DNA of 64,000 bases from the NCBI RefSeq assembly GCF_003985125.1, contig NZ_ML133575.1, positions 95,912-159,911 on the forward strand. The letters are read 5' to 3'. Below, in pieces: positions 1 to 8,926 of the stretch. Under the pieces are notes generated by a model, which saw only the letters and a program-made list of their open reading frames with translations, was not told the origin of the DNA and did no database searches. The stretch comes from Rhizobium phaseoli (GTDB lineage: Bacteria > Pseudomonadota > Alphaproteobacteria > Rhizobiales > Rhizobiaceae). Numbering within the stretch: the first letter of the stretch is position 1; each line of letters opens with the position of its first letter. A program made the position numbers and the translations under genes.

Positions 1-1817
1 CTCATGGTGAAGACCGAGCCGTGGCCGGGCTTGGAGGTGATGTTGATGCGGCCGCCGAGCGCCTGGATCGAACGCTTGACGACGTCCATGCCGACGCCGC
101 GGCCCGAGATGTCGGAGATCTTGTCGGCGGTCGAGAAGCCCGGCAGGAAGATCAGGTTGTCGATTTCCTCGTCCGACAGGTTGGCGTCGGCCGGGATGAG
201 GTCATTGTCGATCGCCTTCTGGCGCACCTTCTCGCGGTTGATGCCGGCGCCGTCGTCGGCAAGCTCGATCAGGATGCGGCCCGAACGATGCTTGGCGGTG
301 AGGCGGACGGTGCCTTCGGTGTTCTTGCCGGCGGCTGCGCGCTTTTCCGGCGTTTCGATGCCGTGGTCGACGGCATTGCGGATCATGTGGGTCAGCGGCT
401 CGGCCAGCTTGTCGATGACCGTCTTGTCGACTTCGGTGTTCTCACCTTCGGTGATCAGGCGGATCGACTTGCCGGTCATGTCGGCGATTTCGCGGACGAT
501 ACGTGACATGCGCTGAAAGACCGGCTTCACCGGCTGCGCGCGGATCGCCATCACCGAGTCCTGGATCTCGCGGGTGAGCTGCTGCAGCTCTTCGAGGCCC
601 ATGTTGATCGAGGAGGTGCCGGTCGTGTCGTTCTCGATGACGCTCTGCGACAGCATTGCCTGGTTGATGACCAGTTCGCCGACGAGGTTGATGAGGCGAT
701 CGACACGGTCAAGATCGACGCGGATCGTCTGGCCGGCACCGGCGGCATTGTTCTGGGCGGCGGCATTTGCTGCAGCCGCTGCTGCGGCGGCTGCCGATTC
801 CTTCTTTTCGACGCGGGCGGCGGCTGCGGCCATTTGCGTGACGTTGGATGCGGTTTCGGCGGCGGCAACGGCCGCAGCCGTCTCGGCGGCGGCAGCGCCG
901 GAAACGTCTTCGGCTGCGCCGGTTTCGTCCAGGATCGACAGGTCGAAGGGAACCGGCACCATCGGCAGTTCCTCATTGGCGCCTGTGTTGCCTGCCGCTT
1001 CGTCGACCGGCTTTATCGTCAGGTCGCAATCCCATTCGGCGAATTCGAAGACGGTGCGGATGGCGTCCTCGCCCTTGTCCGTCTTGATCGTGACGTTCCA
1101 GAAGAAATAGGCGCCTTCCGGATCGAGCTCCTCGAGGCCGGGCAGCTCGTCCATGTTGCAATAGATGGTCATCTCGCCGAGGCGGGAGAGGTCGCGCAGC
1201 AGCAGGGTGGCGTCGTTGCCCTTGGAATAGAGCTCGAAGCGCGGTTTGAACGTGACTTCATAAGCCGGCAGGTCGGAGCCCGCTTCGTCGCCGCCGAAAT
1301 CGTCGAAGGAGAAGGGGATCGGCTGGAAACCGCTATCGTCGGTCGGCTTGGGAGTGGGCGCGGCAGCAGCCGGCGCGGGTTTTGCGGCGGCCTTCGGCGC
1401 AGGCGCCTCTGCGGCGGCCGACGGAGACGGCAATTCGCCATTGGCCAGCGCTTCCAACTCCTTGACGAGGCCGCGGCTGCGGCTCTCATCGACGCTGCCG
1501 CCGTCGCGCGCGGCATTGGTCAGGTCGGCGAGCACGTCGGCCGACTTCAGCATCACCTTCAGGACGTCCTGGGTCGGCTCGAGCTTGTTGGAACGAACGC
1601 AATCGAGAGTGGTCTCGAACACATGGGCGAAGGCAACCAGATCATCAAGGCCGAAGGCGCCGGCGCCCCCCTTGATCGAATGCACGGCACGGAACACCGC
1701 ATTGACGGTTTCCGGATCGCGATCGCCATCGTTCATTTTCAGAAGACCGGATTCCAGCTCGGCGAGCTGTTCCTCGCACTCCTGGAAAAAGATCTCTTTG
1801 ATTTCGTTCATATCCAT
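1..1817 (-). CDS. cheA: Chemotaxis histidine kinase CheA (partial, C-terminus beyond window)
   Basis: CheA autophosphorylates in response to receptor arrays and passes the phosphate to CheY and CheB. The N-terminal Hpt domain is clear: the motif AVHSIKGGAGAFG, with the phospho-accepting His, lies near residue 47. An alanine/proline-rich linker follows, then a P2-like region, a second Ala-rich linker, the dimerisation helix pair (RVDRLINLVGELVINQ) and the start of the HATPase domain (HMIRNAVDHGIETPEKR, then GRGVGMDVVK). The gene runs off the left edge within the ATPase domain, so the CheW-like domain is not seen. The start MDMNEIKEIF is preceded by an AGGA-type ribosome site. It lies 17 bases after cheY, in the same direction. 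Confidence 0.97.
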   Translation of the reverse strand, partial: MDMNEIKEIFFQECEEQLAELESGLLKMNDGDRDPETVNAVFRAVHSIKGGAGAFGLDDLVAFAHVFETTLDCVRSNKLEPTQDVLKVMLKSADVLADLTNAARDGGSVDESRSRGLVKELEALANGELPSPSAAAEAPAPKAAAKPAPAAAAPTPKPTDDSGFQPIPFSFDDFGGDEAGSDLPAYEVTFKPRFELYSKGNDATLLLRDLSRLGEMTIYCNMDELPGLEELDPEGAYFFWNVTIKTDKGEDAIRTVFEFAEWDCDLTIKPVDEAAGNTGANEELPMVPVPFDLSILDETGAAEDVSGAAAAETAAAVAAAETASNVTQMAAAAARVEKKESAAAAAAAAANAAAQNNAAGAGQTIRVDLDRVDRLINLVGELVINQAMLSQSVIENDTTGTSSINMGLEELQQLTREIQDSVMAIRAQPVKPVFQRMSRIVREIADMTGKSIRLITEGENTEVDKTVIDKLAEPLTHMIRNAVDHGIETPEKRAAAGKNTEGTVRLTAKHRSGRILIELADDGAGINREKVRQKAIDNDLIPADANLSDEEIDNLIFLPGFSTADKISDISGRGVGMDVVKRSIQALGGRINITSKPGHGSVFTM

Positions 1818-1834
1818 AGGAGCAAATCCTGGGT

Positions 1835-2200
1835 TTAAGCGGTTACACGCTCAATTGCATCGATCAGCTTGGCCGGGTCGAAAGGCTTGACAATCCAGCC
1901 GGTGGCGCCGGCCTGGCGGGCGCGGTTCTTCTTTTCCGCGTCGCTCTCGGTCGTCAGGACCAGGATCGGGATCGCCCGATATTTCTCGTTGCGGCGGACA
2001 CCTTCGATGAAGCCGAAACCGTCGAGGCGCGGCATGTTGATGTCGGTCACGATGACATCAGGATTGGACTCTTCGAGAACCTCGAGACCCTCGACGCCGT
2101 CTTCCGCCTGGATCGTCTCGAAGCCGGCATTGTTCAGCGTCACGAGCAGCATGTTTCGGATGGTGCGTGAATCATCCACGGTCAGTACTTTTTTCTTCAT
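1835..2200 (-). CDS. cheY: Chemotaxis response regulator CheY (CheY1 position)
   Basis: A single receiver domain of 121 residues. The acidic pair DD is at residues 9-10, the phospho-acceptor Asp lies in VIVTDINMPRLDG, the switch Thr in VLTTES and the conserved Lys in WIVKPFD, so the full catalytic set is present. In rhizobial che operons the CheY between cheS and cheA is CheY1, the phosphate sink, whereas CheY2 further downstream acts on the flagellar motor. The position here fits CheY1. Its start codon overlaps the cheS stop, which indicates translational coupling. Confidence 0.95.
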   Translation of the reverse strand: MKKKVLTVDDSRTIRNMLLVTLNNAGFETIQAEDGVEGLEVLEESNPDVIVTDINMPRLDGFGFIEGVRRNEKYRAIPILVLTTESDAEKKNRARQAGATGWIVKPFDPAKLIDAIERVTA

Positions 2201-2493
2201 TGCCGAATCTCCTTGGCAAGCAGGTGGTCAATATTGACGCCAACCAGCTGCATGGTTTTTTGAAATGCGTCGGACACCTGGGAGAAGGTGAACGGCTGCT
2301 TGTCCTGCGCCCAGGTTTTCTCGGCGGACATCAGGACCTGTGCGCAAAGAGCACCGATCCGCTCAACGCCGGATGCGTCGATCGAAAGACCGCTGCCCCT
2401 CAACGAAAGGAGTTTTTCACGCAAGGCGGAAGCCTCGTTGAGGTCGAGCACCGCTGTCAAATTCAGCGTCTTGCCACTCTTCTTTGCTACCAT
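2197..2493 (-). CDS. cheS: CheS/CheX-like STAS-domain chemotaxis protein
   Basis: 98 residues with the beta-alpha pattern of a STAS domain (LNLTAVLDLNEASALREKLLSL, then a hydrophobic strand SIDASGVERIGALCAQVL). The conserved segment DASGVERIG corresponds to the anti-sigma-antagonist phosphosite loop, with Ser present. In Sinorhizobium meliloti the small protein at this operon position (CheS, earlier orf2) binds CheA and speeds drainage of phosphate from CheY1; other rhizobial papers name the gene cheX. The assignment rests on position, size and STAS-like sequence. It lies between icpA and cheY and overlaps cheY by four bases. Confidence 0.85.
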   Translation of the reverse strand: MVAKKSGKTLNLTAVLDLNEASALREKLLSLRGSGLSIDASGVERIGALCAQVLMSAEKTWAQDKQPFTFSQVSDAFQKTMQLVGVNIDHLLAKEIRQ

Positions 2494-2556
2494 CAGCTTG
2501 TCCTTGTCCCCTTGTCCCCGGCCCGAAAAGATGAGCTGAGGCGATAATCCGATAGG

Positions 2557-4191
2557 TTAGTAAACATTCCGCCCACCTCCGACGCTTGCGAACGACCGGG
2601 GAAGGCCAAAATCGTCATTTTCATATTCGCCCTCGACCGCAGCGGCGCGGGCAGCGGCATCGATGGGACGCGACGGCGTCACGCGGACCGGCGCCGACCG
2701 GCCGGCATGGGCATTTTCGCGCGCGATGCGGAATTCGCGAACCGTCCGGCCGAGTTCGACAATGACCGTGTGGAGATCGTCGGCACCATCAGCCGAGCGC
2801 TGCGCAAAGCCGGCGCTATCGGCCACTTCGACGCCCAGGCCCTTCACCTCGGCGGTGACGCCGTCGAGGCTTGCGGCATGTTCACCGGTCTTCGTGGCGA
2901 TGCCTGCAATGGCGGCATTGATGTCGGTGACCTGGCGCACGATGCTGCCGATCGAATCCTGCGTGCGGCCGACCATCTGCACGCCGGCATCGACCTGCGC
3001 CTTGGTGGTGGTCACCAGCGTCTTGATCTCGCGGGCGGCCTCGGCCGAGCGCTGGGCCAGCGCCCGGACTTCCTGGGCGACCACGGCAAAACCGCGGCCG
3101 GAATCACCGGCACGCGCCGCCTCGATGCCGGCATTCAGCGCCAGAAGATTGGTCTGGAAGGCGATCTCGTCGATCGCGCCGATGATCTGCCCGATCTTTT
3201 CTGCCGACTGCTCGATATCGGCCATGGCGCTGATCGCGCGGCCGACGACCTCGCCGCTTTCCTCGACGGCGGCGCGCGTCGAGGCGGCCGCCTGTTCGGC
3301 GGCGCGGCTGTCAGCGGCGCCGTCACGCACGCTGCCGGCAATGCCGGCAAGGGTAGCGGCGGAAAGCTGCAGCCGGTCGGCCTGGCCGGACGCCGTGCCG
3401 GCGAATTGCCGCGACAGGTCCGCAAGCGACGCCGTTGCCGCTTCCGCTTTGACGGTGCGCCCGGTGATGTCGGCGAATTCGGCCTGGAGACCATCCAAGG
3501 CGCCGTTCAGCGCAGCGGCGATCCCGGCATAGGCGCCGTCGACGTCGACAGGAGCGCGCCGCGTCAGATCGCGGGCGGACAGGCCTTCAATGACATCGCC
3601 GAAGATCCTGACGATCTCGGCCTCATGATCGGCGCGCTGATCGGCAAGCGCGCGGTTCTGGGCGGCGCGCAGCGCATTGAAGCGGAGCGACACGGCGATT
3701 TCCACATCGACCATGACAATGCGGATAATCGCCGTCATCAACTCGGAGATTTCGCGGGTGCGGCGCTTGGCCGACGGCAGCAGCGGCCGGCCGGCGATCT
3801 CCCCGGCGAGGCCGGAAAGGACGTGCTCCAGCATGACGCCGTGACCGGCCACGTGCCAGCGCGGGTCGAGACCCATCTTGTTTTCGGTATCGGAGAGAAC
3901 CTTGACACGCTCGGCATAGAGGCTGTCGAAGCGGGCATCTGTCAGCACGTCCCAATGCGAGGACTGAAGATCATGCAGGCGTTCGACCTGGCGCTCGCTC
4001 TCGAAATTGCGCGAGGCATCGGGGAATGACTGGAAGCGGTGGAAAAGGTCACGCAGCCCGGCCTTCAGATGCGCTTCGAGGGCCGGCCGGTTGCGGCGCA
4101 CCAGTTCGCACTGGTCGGCATCGAGACCGGCAAAGCGCAGGCGGTCGCGCAAGCTGCCTGCCTGCGCTCCACGAGCCTGATCTGATGGCAT
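2557..4191 (-). CDS. icpA: Soluble globin-coupled methyl-accepting chemotaxis protein IcpA
   Basis: First gene of the che operon. 544 residues from the chosen Met; an in-frame upstream start would add 10, but a GAGGCAGG-like site precedes this one. Residues about 15-165 form a protoglobin domain and no transmembrane segment is present, so this is a cytoplasmic receptor. The C-terminal half has the signalling hairpin with the tip motif IDEIAFQTNLLALNAGIEAARAG and flanking coiled coils. In globin-coupled sensors the proximal heme His precedes an IGL-P-W motif; here the matching stretch reads ENKMGLDPRW, with Glu where His is expected, so heme binding is doubtful. No CheR-binding pentapeptide is present at the C-terminus. 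Confidence 0.93.
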   Translation of the reverse strand: MPSDQARGAQAGSLRDRLRFAGLDADQCELVRRNRPALEAHLKAGLRDLFHRFQSFPDASRNFESERQVERLHDLQSSHWDVLTDARFDSLYAERVKVLSDTENKMGLDPRWHVAGHGVMLEHVLSGLAGEIAGRPLLPSAKRRTREISELMTAIIRIVMVDVEIAVSLRFNALRAAQNRALADQRADHEAEIVRIFGDVIEGLSARDLTRRAPVDVDGAYAGIAAALNGALDGLQAEFADITGRTVKAEAATASLADLSRQFAGTASGQADRLQLSAATLAGIAGSVRDGAADSRAAEQAAASTRAAVEESGEVVGRAISAMADIEQSAEKIGQIIGAIDEIAFQTNLLALNAGIEAARAGDSGRGFAVVAQEVRALAQRSAEAAREIKTLVTTTKAQVDAGVQMVGRTQDSIGSIVRQVTDINAAIAGIATKTGEHAASLDGVTAEVKGLGVEVADSAGFAQRSADGADDLHTVIVELGRTVREFRIARENAHAGRSAPVRVTPSRPIDAAARAAAVEGEYENDDFGLPRSFASVGGGRNVY

Positions 4192-4622
4192 GTCCTGCCT
4201 CAACGCCTGTCCCCGACCCACTGTCCAGGCGGATGCCTGGTTAAAAACTTTCGCAGCATCCGCTGAACGCCAAGCGTGGAGACGGTCCTCTCCACCGGCA
4301 ACAACCGGCGGATCGAGCCCCCTGATCAGCTATGTTTCGGAGCTGTCTGAAGAGATGGATACCGGATCAACCGGTACGGCGGGACGGCGTCATGCCTGGT
4401 GGGAACGAGTGCATCTTCCCATTCCGACGTGTAAACCAATGTTTATGGTTAATTCCTTGCCTGAAGGTTAATAAGCCATTCCACCGTGCCTGCTTTTGAA
4501 GCAATTCAGGCCTGTTGGCATGAAATACTGCTGCGCAGTTGCACGTCTGCTACAAGGCACACGCAAGCTCCGTGTTATAGGCCAGTCGACAACCAAGACA
4601 TGACGTCGACAAGGACAGAGCA
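4192..4622. other. Intergenic region between the che operon and the glycosyltransferase locus
   Basis: About 430 bases with no convincing long gene. It must hold the leftward che operon promoter and, on the other strand, a promoter for the small peptide gene at 4623. It is more AT-rich around 4430-4520 than its neighbours. The hexamer GTCGAC occurs twice near 4586 and 4605 within direct repeats of GTCGACAA. I could not assign -35/-10 boxes with confidence. Confidence 0.5.
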
Positions 4623-4736
4623 ATGATTGTTCTCGGATTGGGTTCCTGCTTGATCGCAATGGGCGTGCTCGCAGCTATCGCCCGGCTCGATTTTCTCGCG
4701 GCAAACCGCGACATCCGCATGCTTCGGGTGTTCTAA
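4623..4736 (+). CDS. Candidate 37-residue hydrophobic peptide
   Basis: ATG to TAA open frame encoding a 37-residue peptide that starts MIVLGLGSCLIAMGVLAAIA, a single membrane helix, followed by a short polar tail with three Arg (ANRDIRMLRVF). An AAGGACAGAG ribosome-binding stretch lies just upstream at the right spacing. It sits 78 bases ahead of the glycosyltransferase on the same strand. I recognise no family. The good ribosome site and a TM-plus-basic-tail layout typical of genuine small membrane peptides support it; no homology can be shown here. Confidence 0.45.
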   Translation: MIVLGLGSCLIAMGVLAAIARLDFLAANRDIRMLRVF

Positions 4737-4814
4737 GTCCCTTCCCCGTTGGCAGTCCGGCGCCTTTGGTGTAATCGCACTCGCGCCTTTCATGTCAGCG
4801 GAACACTCAAGTTC

Positions 4815-6236
4815 ATGTCCCCCAGATCTGGTCTTCTCATCGTTCTCGGCTTCACGCTCTGGCGCGTCGTCACGCTCTATTTCGATGCGACGGACCTTTT
4901 CGTCGACGAGGCGCAGTACTGGTTCTGGTCGCAGAATCTCGATCTCGGCTATTACTCCAAGCCGCCGATGATCGCCTGGGTGATCCGGACGATGACCGAG
5001 TTTTCCGGCTCAAATGCCATCTACTGGATCAGGCTCTGCGGACCGCTGATCCACATGGCGGCAGCACTGGTGTTGATGAAGGTTGCCAAACGTTTCGTCG
5101 GGCCGGAGATCGAGGGCTGGACGGGCGCCACCTATATCACCCTGCCAGGGGTGGCGCTTTCCTCGGTGTTCTTCTCGACCGACGTCATCCTGCTGTTCTT
5201 CATCGCCATTGCCCTGCTTGCCTATTTCGGCCTGACCCAGCGGCGCTCGGTCGGGCTGGCGCTCCTCATGGGCCTCGGGGTCGGCCTCGCCTTCCTGACG
5301 AAATATGCCGTGCTGTTCGTCGTTCCGGGCGGCGCACTCGCGCTCCTTCTCATTCCGGCGGCGCGCATCGCCATCCGGGATTTCGTCATCGCCGTCGCGG
5401 TCGCGGCGGTCGTTGCCCTGCCGAACCTCTGGTGGAACCTCAGGCACGACAATACGACGGTGCGCCATACGCAGGACATCGCCCATTGGAGCGACCTCGG
5501 CATCAATCTCCGCCGCGGGCTTGAATTCTTCGCCGCACAATTCGGCGTCGTCGGGCCGATCATCTTCTTCGCGATCCTCTGGGCGGTCTACCGCATGATC
5601 AAGGGCCGGAGCGACGACCGTGAGAAGATGCTGGTCTGGCTGTCGATGCCGGTGGTGGCGCTTATCACCCTGCAGGCGACGGTCGCCAAGGCCTATGCCA
5701 ACTGGGCCGTGACCGCCTATGTGGCGGGGACGATCCTCGCTGTCTGGCTGCTCTATCGGCTGTGGCCGAAAGGCCTCAGGTTGTCGCTCACCATCAACGG
5801 CGTCGCAAGCCTGCTGTTTCCGCTGGCGACGATCTTTCCGCAGCAGGTGCTGCTGCCGAACGGCGACGAATTGATGAAGCGCTATCTCGGCCGCGCCGAC
5901 GTCAGCCGCGAGGCCGCGGCGCTCGCCGATCAGGCCGGCACCAACATCATCGTCACCAACAACCGCGACATGGTCGCCGATCTTTTCTATACGCTGCGCG
6001 ACGCCTCCTACCGGATCTATGCGCGGGCGCCGGCAGGCCTTCCGGAGAGCTATTACGAGCAGGAATTCGCCCTGCCCGCCGAGACGACCGGCAAGGTGCT
6101 TTTCCTCACGGACGGCCCCCTCGCCTGCGCGACCGAGACGCCCGAGATGCTGAAGAACTGGCAGCCGGCCGCGGGCTACTACAAGAGCAAGACGCTCTAC
6201 ATCTACAAAGTCTCGGCCAGCTGCCTGGCGCCCTAA
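4815..6236 (+). CDS. rgtD: GT39-family integral membrane glycosyltransferase, probable lipid A galacturonosyltransferase RgtD
   Basis: 473 residues with about ten membrane helices. The first periplasmic loop carries the acidic catalytic pair of the PMT/ArnT fold in FVDEAQYWFW (Asp31-Glu32), followed by YYSKPPMIAW. The family moves sugars from polyprenyl-phosphate donors to lipid or protein acceptors on the outer face of the inner membrane. In R. leguminosarum I recall rgtD, which adds galacturonic acid to the lipid A 4' position, lying right beside the che1 cluster, as here. The GT39 fold is seen directly; the RgtD identity is inferred from that synteny. The chosen Met lies just before the first helix, and an earlier in-frame start at 4749 would add an atypical basic stretch. 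Confidence 0.75.
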   Translation: MSPRSGLLIVLGFTLWRVVTLYFDATDLFVDEAQYWFWSQNLDLGYYSKPPMIAWVIRTMTEFSGSNAIYWIRLCGPLIHMAAALVLMKVAKRFVGPEIEGWTGATYITLPGVALSSVFFSTDVILLFFIAIALLAYFGLTQRRSVGLALLMGLGVGLAFLTKYAVLFVVPGGALALLLIPAARIAIRDFVIAVAVAAVVALPNLWWNLRHDNTTVRHTQDIAHWSDLGINLRRGLEFFAAQFGVVGPIIFFAILWAVYRMIKGRSDDREKMLVWLSMPVVALITLQATVAKAYANWAVTAYVAGTILAVWLLYRLWPKGLRLSLTINGVASLLFPLATIFPQQVLLPNGDELMKRYLGRADVSREAAALADQAGTNIIVTNNRDMVADLFYTLRDASYRIYARAPAGLPESYYEQEFALPAETTGKVLFLTDGPLACATETPEMLKNWQPAAGYYKSKTLYIYKVSASCLAP

Positions 6237-6245
6237 GTCCGGGTT

Positions 6246-6506
6246 TTAACCCGGCCGATCGGGCAGGCAGAGGCCGGTGCCCGCGCCTTCGATTTCGACA
6301 AACCTGACGCCGCCCTGTTCGAAGGCGAGGCGCAATTGCGCCTCCGTGGCCCGGTGGATGTCGTGGTGGCGTCCCTCGTAATCGCGGATGGTGCTGCGCG
6401 ACACTGCGGCCCTGTCGGCCAGGTCGGCCTGAGTCCAGTCGAGCAGGCCGCGCGCGGCGCGGCAGAGAGCGGGCGTGAGAATTGTCGCCCTTGCGCCTTG
6501 ACCCAT
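6246..6506 (-). CDS. Small XRE-type helix-turn-helix transcriptional regulator
   Basis: 86 residues. Residues about 12-45 form a Cro/cI-type helix-turn-helix (ARGLLDWTQADLADRAAVSR, then STIRDYE). The C-terminal tail (LRLAFEQGGVRFVEIEG) is the pattern seen in small rhizobial XRE regulators, where it ends with a short beta-rich segment. It is divergent from the cation/proton antiporter gene; the 77-base gap contains a TGGTC-N6-GACCA palindrome that could be its operator. Autoregulation and control of the antiporter are inferred from that layout. Confidence 0.8.
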   Translation of the reverse strand: MGQGARATILTPALCRAARGLLDWTQADLADRAAVSRSTIRDYEGRHHDIHRATEAQLRLAFEQGGVRFVEIEGAGTGLCLPDRPG

Positions 6507-6520
6507 GATTCCAAGTCACC

Positions 6521-6550
6521 CATATTGGTCGATATAGACCATATATGTCA
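6521..6550. promoter_or_regulatory. Palindromic operator candidate between XRE regulator and antiporter
   Basis: The dyad has arms TGGTC (6526-6530) and GACCA (6537-6541) around GATATA, with AT-rich flanks that nearly continue the symmetry. It lies 15 bases upstream of the regulator start and about 40 bases before the antiporter start, so one bound dimer could cover both promoters. Confidence 0.5.
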
Positions 6551-6583
6551 TAATAAGCAGGATTTCCAGATCGGGAGACGGTA

Positions 6584-8407
6584 ATGCCACACGACACGCC
6601 CTTGATCTCGACAATCGTCGGCGGCCTCGTGCTGGCTTTCATCTTCGGCGCGCTTGCCCATCGGCTGCGCATGCCGCCGCTCATCGGCTATCTCATCGCC
6701 GGCGTACTGGTTGGGCCGCATACGCCGGGTTACGTGGCTGATCAGAGCCTGGCCCCGGAGCTTGCCGAAATCGGCGTTATCCTGCTGATGTTCGGGGTCG
6801 GACTGCATTTCTCGCTAAAAGACCTGATGTCGGTGCGGGGCATCGCGCTGCCGGGCGCGATCGCGCAGATCGCCTTCGCGACGCTGCTCGGCTGGGGGCT
6901 TGGCGCCCTCATGGGGTGGCCGACCGGCGGCAGCCTGGTGTTCGGCCTGGCGCTTTCGGTCGCCTCCACCGTCGTGCTGCTGAAGGCGCTGCAGGAGCGG
7001 CGCCTCGTCGAGACGGAGCGCGGCCGCATCGCCGTCGGCTGGCTGATCGTCGAAGACCTCGCCATGGTGCTGGCCCTGGTGCTGATCCCGGCGGCGGCCG
7101 GCATCGGCGGCGAAGGTCACGCTCCCGCCGAGCCGCTCTCGGCCGGACTGAACCGCCTGTTCGACCTCGATCTCGGCATCGGCGGCATGATCGCCACGAC
7201 ACTGGTGAAGGTGGCGCTGTTCGTGGCGCTGATGCTGGTCTTCGGCCGCAAGCTCATTCCCTGGACGATGCATCGCATCGCCCATACCGGCTCACGCGAG
7301 CTCTTCCGGCTTGGCGTGCTCGCCATCGCACTCGGCGTCGCCTTCGGCGCGGCCAAGCTCTTCGGCGTGTCGCTGGCGCTCGGCGCCTTCTTTGCCGGCA
7401 TGGTGCTGGCCGAAAGCGAGCTCAGCCATCGCGCCGCCCAGGAAAGCCTGCCGCTGCGCGATGCCTTCGCCGTGCTCTTCTTCGTCTCGGTCGGCATGCT
7501 GTTCGATCCGAAGATCCTGATCGACAGGCCGCTGCCGATCCTCGCCACTATCTTCATCATCGTCATCGGCAAATCCGTCGCCGCCCTGCTGATCGTGCTC
7601 GCCTTCAAGAAGCCGCTCGCCACGGCGCTGACGATTTCGGCGAGCCTCGGCCAGATCGGCGAATTCTCCTTCATCCTCGCCGCCCTTGGCGTCGACCTCG
7701 GGCTGTTGCCGGAGGAAGGCCGCGACCTGATCCTGGCCGGCGCCATCATCTCGATCATCCTCAACCCGCTGCTGTTCTTCCTGTGCGACCGCCTGCGCCC
7801 GTTGCTCGAGGGCACAAGGCGTGAGGAGAGCACGGCCGAGCCCGCTGTTGCGCCCGCCGAGGAAACGGCGCCGTCTGAGGATGACGAGGTGCATCCGAGC
7901 GGCCTCCACGGCCATGCCATTGTCGTCGGTTACGGGCGGGTCGGCAAAATCGTCGGGCAGAACCTGAAATCGGCGGGCACGCCCTTCCTCGTCATCGAGG
8001 ATTCCGACAAGCGCGTCGGCGAGCTGAAAGCGCAGGGCATCGAAGCCTTCCTGGGCAATGCGGCGGCGACGGAGACGCTCAATCTTGCCAATCTGCCGGC
8101 GGCGCGCAGCATTGCGATCGCCATCCCGAACGCCTTCGAGGCCTGCCGCATCGCCGAGCAAGCGCGCAGCGCCAATCCATCCATTCTCATCGTCGCCCGC
8201 GCCCATTCCGACGCCGAAGTCGAGGCGCTGAAGCAATATGGCGCCGACACCGTCATCATGGGCGAACGCGAAATCGCGCTGGGTATGGTTGACCGGCTCG
8301 CTCAAGTGCATCATGAGAGTGTGGCCTATGAAGACAGTGCCTATGAAGACAGTCATGGGCCTGATACAATTATCGCGACGGACCACCCTCCGCCGGAAAG
8401 AGAATGA
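6584..8407 (+). CDS. CPA2-family monovalent cation/proton antiporter (KefB/YbaL-like)
   Basis: 607 residues. The first about 400 contain 12-13 membrane helices of a Na+/H+ exchanger domain (SLGQIGEFSFILAALG is the typical CPA2 signature). A polar linker follows, then a RCK/TrkA-N nucleotide-binding domain starting near residue 440, with the Rossmann motif GYGRVG. The set matches YbaL/RosB-type K+ efflux or cation/proton antiporters in the inner membrane. The C-terminal tail has a short near-repeat (YEDSAYEDS). It is divergent from the XRE regulator and probably monocistronic or followed by the small gene at 8462. Confidence 0.92.
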   Translation: MPHDTPLISTIVGGLVLAFIFGALAHRLRMPPLIGYLIAGVLVGPHTPGYVADQSLAPELAEIGVILLMFGVGLHFSLKDLMSVRGIALPGAIAQIAFATLLGWGLGALMGWPTGGSLVFGLALSVASTVVLLKALQERRLVETERGRIAVGWLIVEDLAMVLALVLIPAAAGIGGEGHAPAEPLSAGLNRLFDLDLGIGGMIATTLVKVALFVALMLVFGRKLIPWTMHRIAHTGSRELFRLGVLAIALGVAFGAAKLFGVSLALGAFFAGMVLAESELSHRAAQESLPLRDAFAVLFFVSVGMLFDPKILIDRPLPILATIFIIVIGKSVAALLIVLAFKKPLATALTISASLGQIGEFSFILAALGVDLGLLPEEGRDLILAGAIISIILNPLLFFLCDRLRPLLEGTRREESTAEPAVAPAEETAPSEDDEVHPSGLHGHAIVVGYGRVGKIVGQNLKSAGTPFLVIEDSDKRVGELKAQGIEAFLGNAAATETLNLANLPAARSIAIAIPNAFEACRIAEQARSANPSILIVARAHSDAEVEALKQYGADTVIMGEREIALGMVDRLAQVHHESVAYEDSAYEDSHGPDTIIATDHPPPERE

Positions 8408-8461
8408 AAGATTGGCGTGCTTTTGAGCCGATACGGGAGTGACATCGCCGGGACGGAGGAG

Positions 8462-8842
8462 ATGGAGCTGGACCAGCGCCGTCTGACGAGCCGTATCGCT
8501 GCTTCCCTGCTCTTCGCCGTACTTGCCTATATCGGCTTGCTTTTCGGCGGCAATCTCGTCATCGCGCCGACCACCGCCGTCAACACGCTTTCCTCGTCCG
8601 GCCGCGATCCGCAGCCGCCGCAACTGAGCGCGCGAGAGGCCGTGCGCGGGGTGCTTGCCGCCGAGCGCAAGCTTGCGCCGAAACAGGCCGCCTACGATGC
8701 CGGGTCGCCTGCCCTTGCCGCCGCCCCGACGGTCGATTTCGCGGGCTGGAACAGCGCCTCCCCTCTCCCGGCATTCGAAGCTCCGCTTCGTGCTTCAGTT
8801 TTCAGAGCCCATCAGCCGCGCGCACCGCCGGCCGCTGCCTGA
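8462..8842 (+). CDS. Hypothetical single-pass membrane protein
   Basis: 126 residues. One membrane helix near residues 12-32 (ASLLFAVLAYIGLLFGGNLVIA) is followed by a Pro/Ala-rich, low-complexity periplasmic tail. The chosen Met is preceded by a GGACGGAGGAG ribosome site at ideal spacing, which favours it over an in-frame TTG at 8417. It lies 54 bases after the antiporter and 84 before secDF, in the same direction. I do not recognise a family; it may be a rhizobial lineage protein. Confidence 0.65.
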   Translation: MELDQRRLTSRIAASLLFAVLAYIGLLFGGNLVIAPTTAVNTLSSSGRDPQPPQLSAREAVRGVLAAERKLAPKQAAYDAGSPALAAAPTVDFAGWNSASPLPAFEAPLRASVFRAHQPRAPPAAA

Positions 8843-8926
8843 CATTGCGCCAAGCGGCGCTTCCGACAATTGACGACATGCCGCCAGCGCCCGAGCGCCG
8901 GCTTTGGATTATCTAAGGAATACAAC

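Noticed and set aside
6233..6523. Alternative 96-codon minus frame overlapping the XRE gene
   Set aside because: The frame at 6246-6506 encodes a clear helix-turn-helix; the other frame has none.
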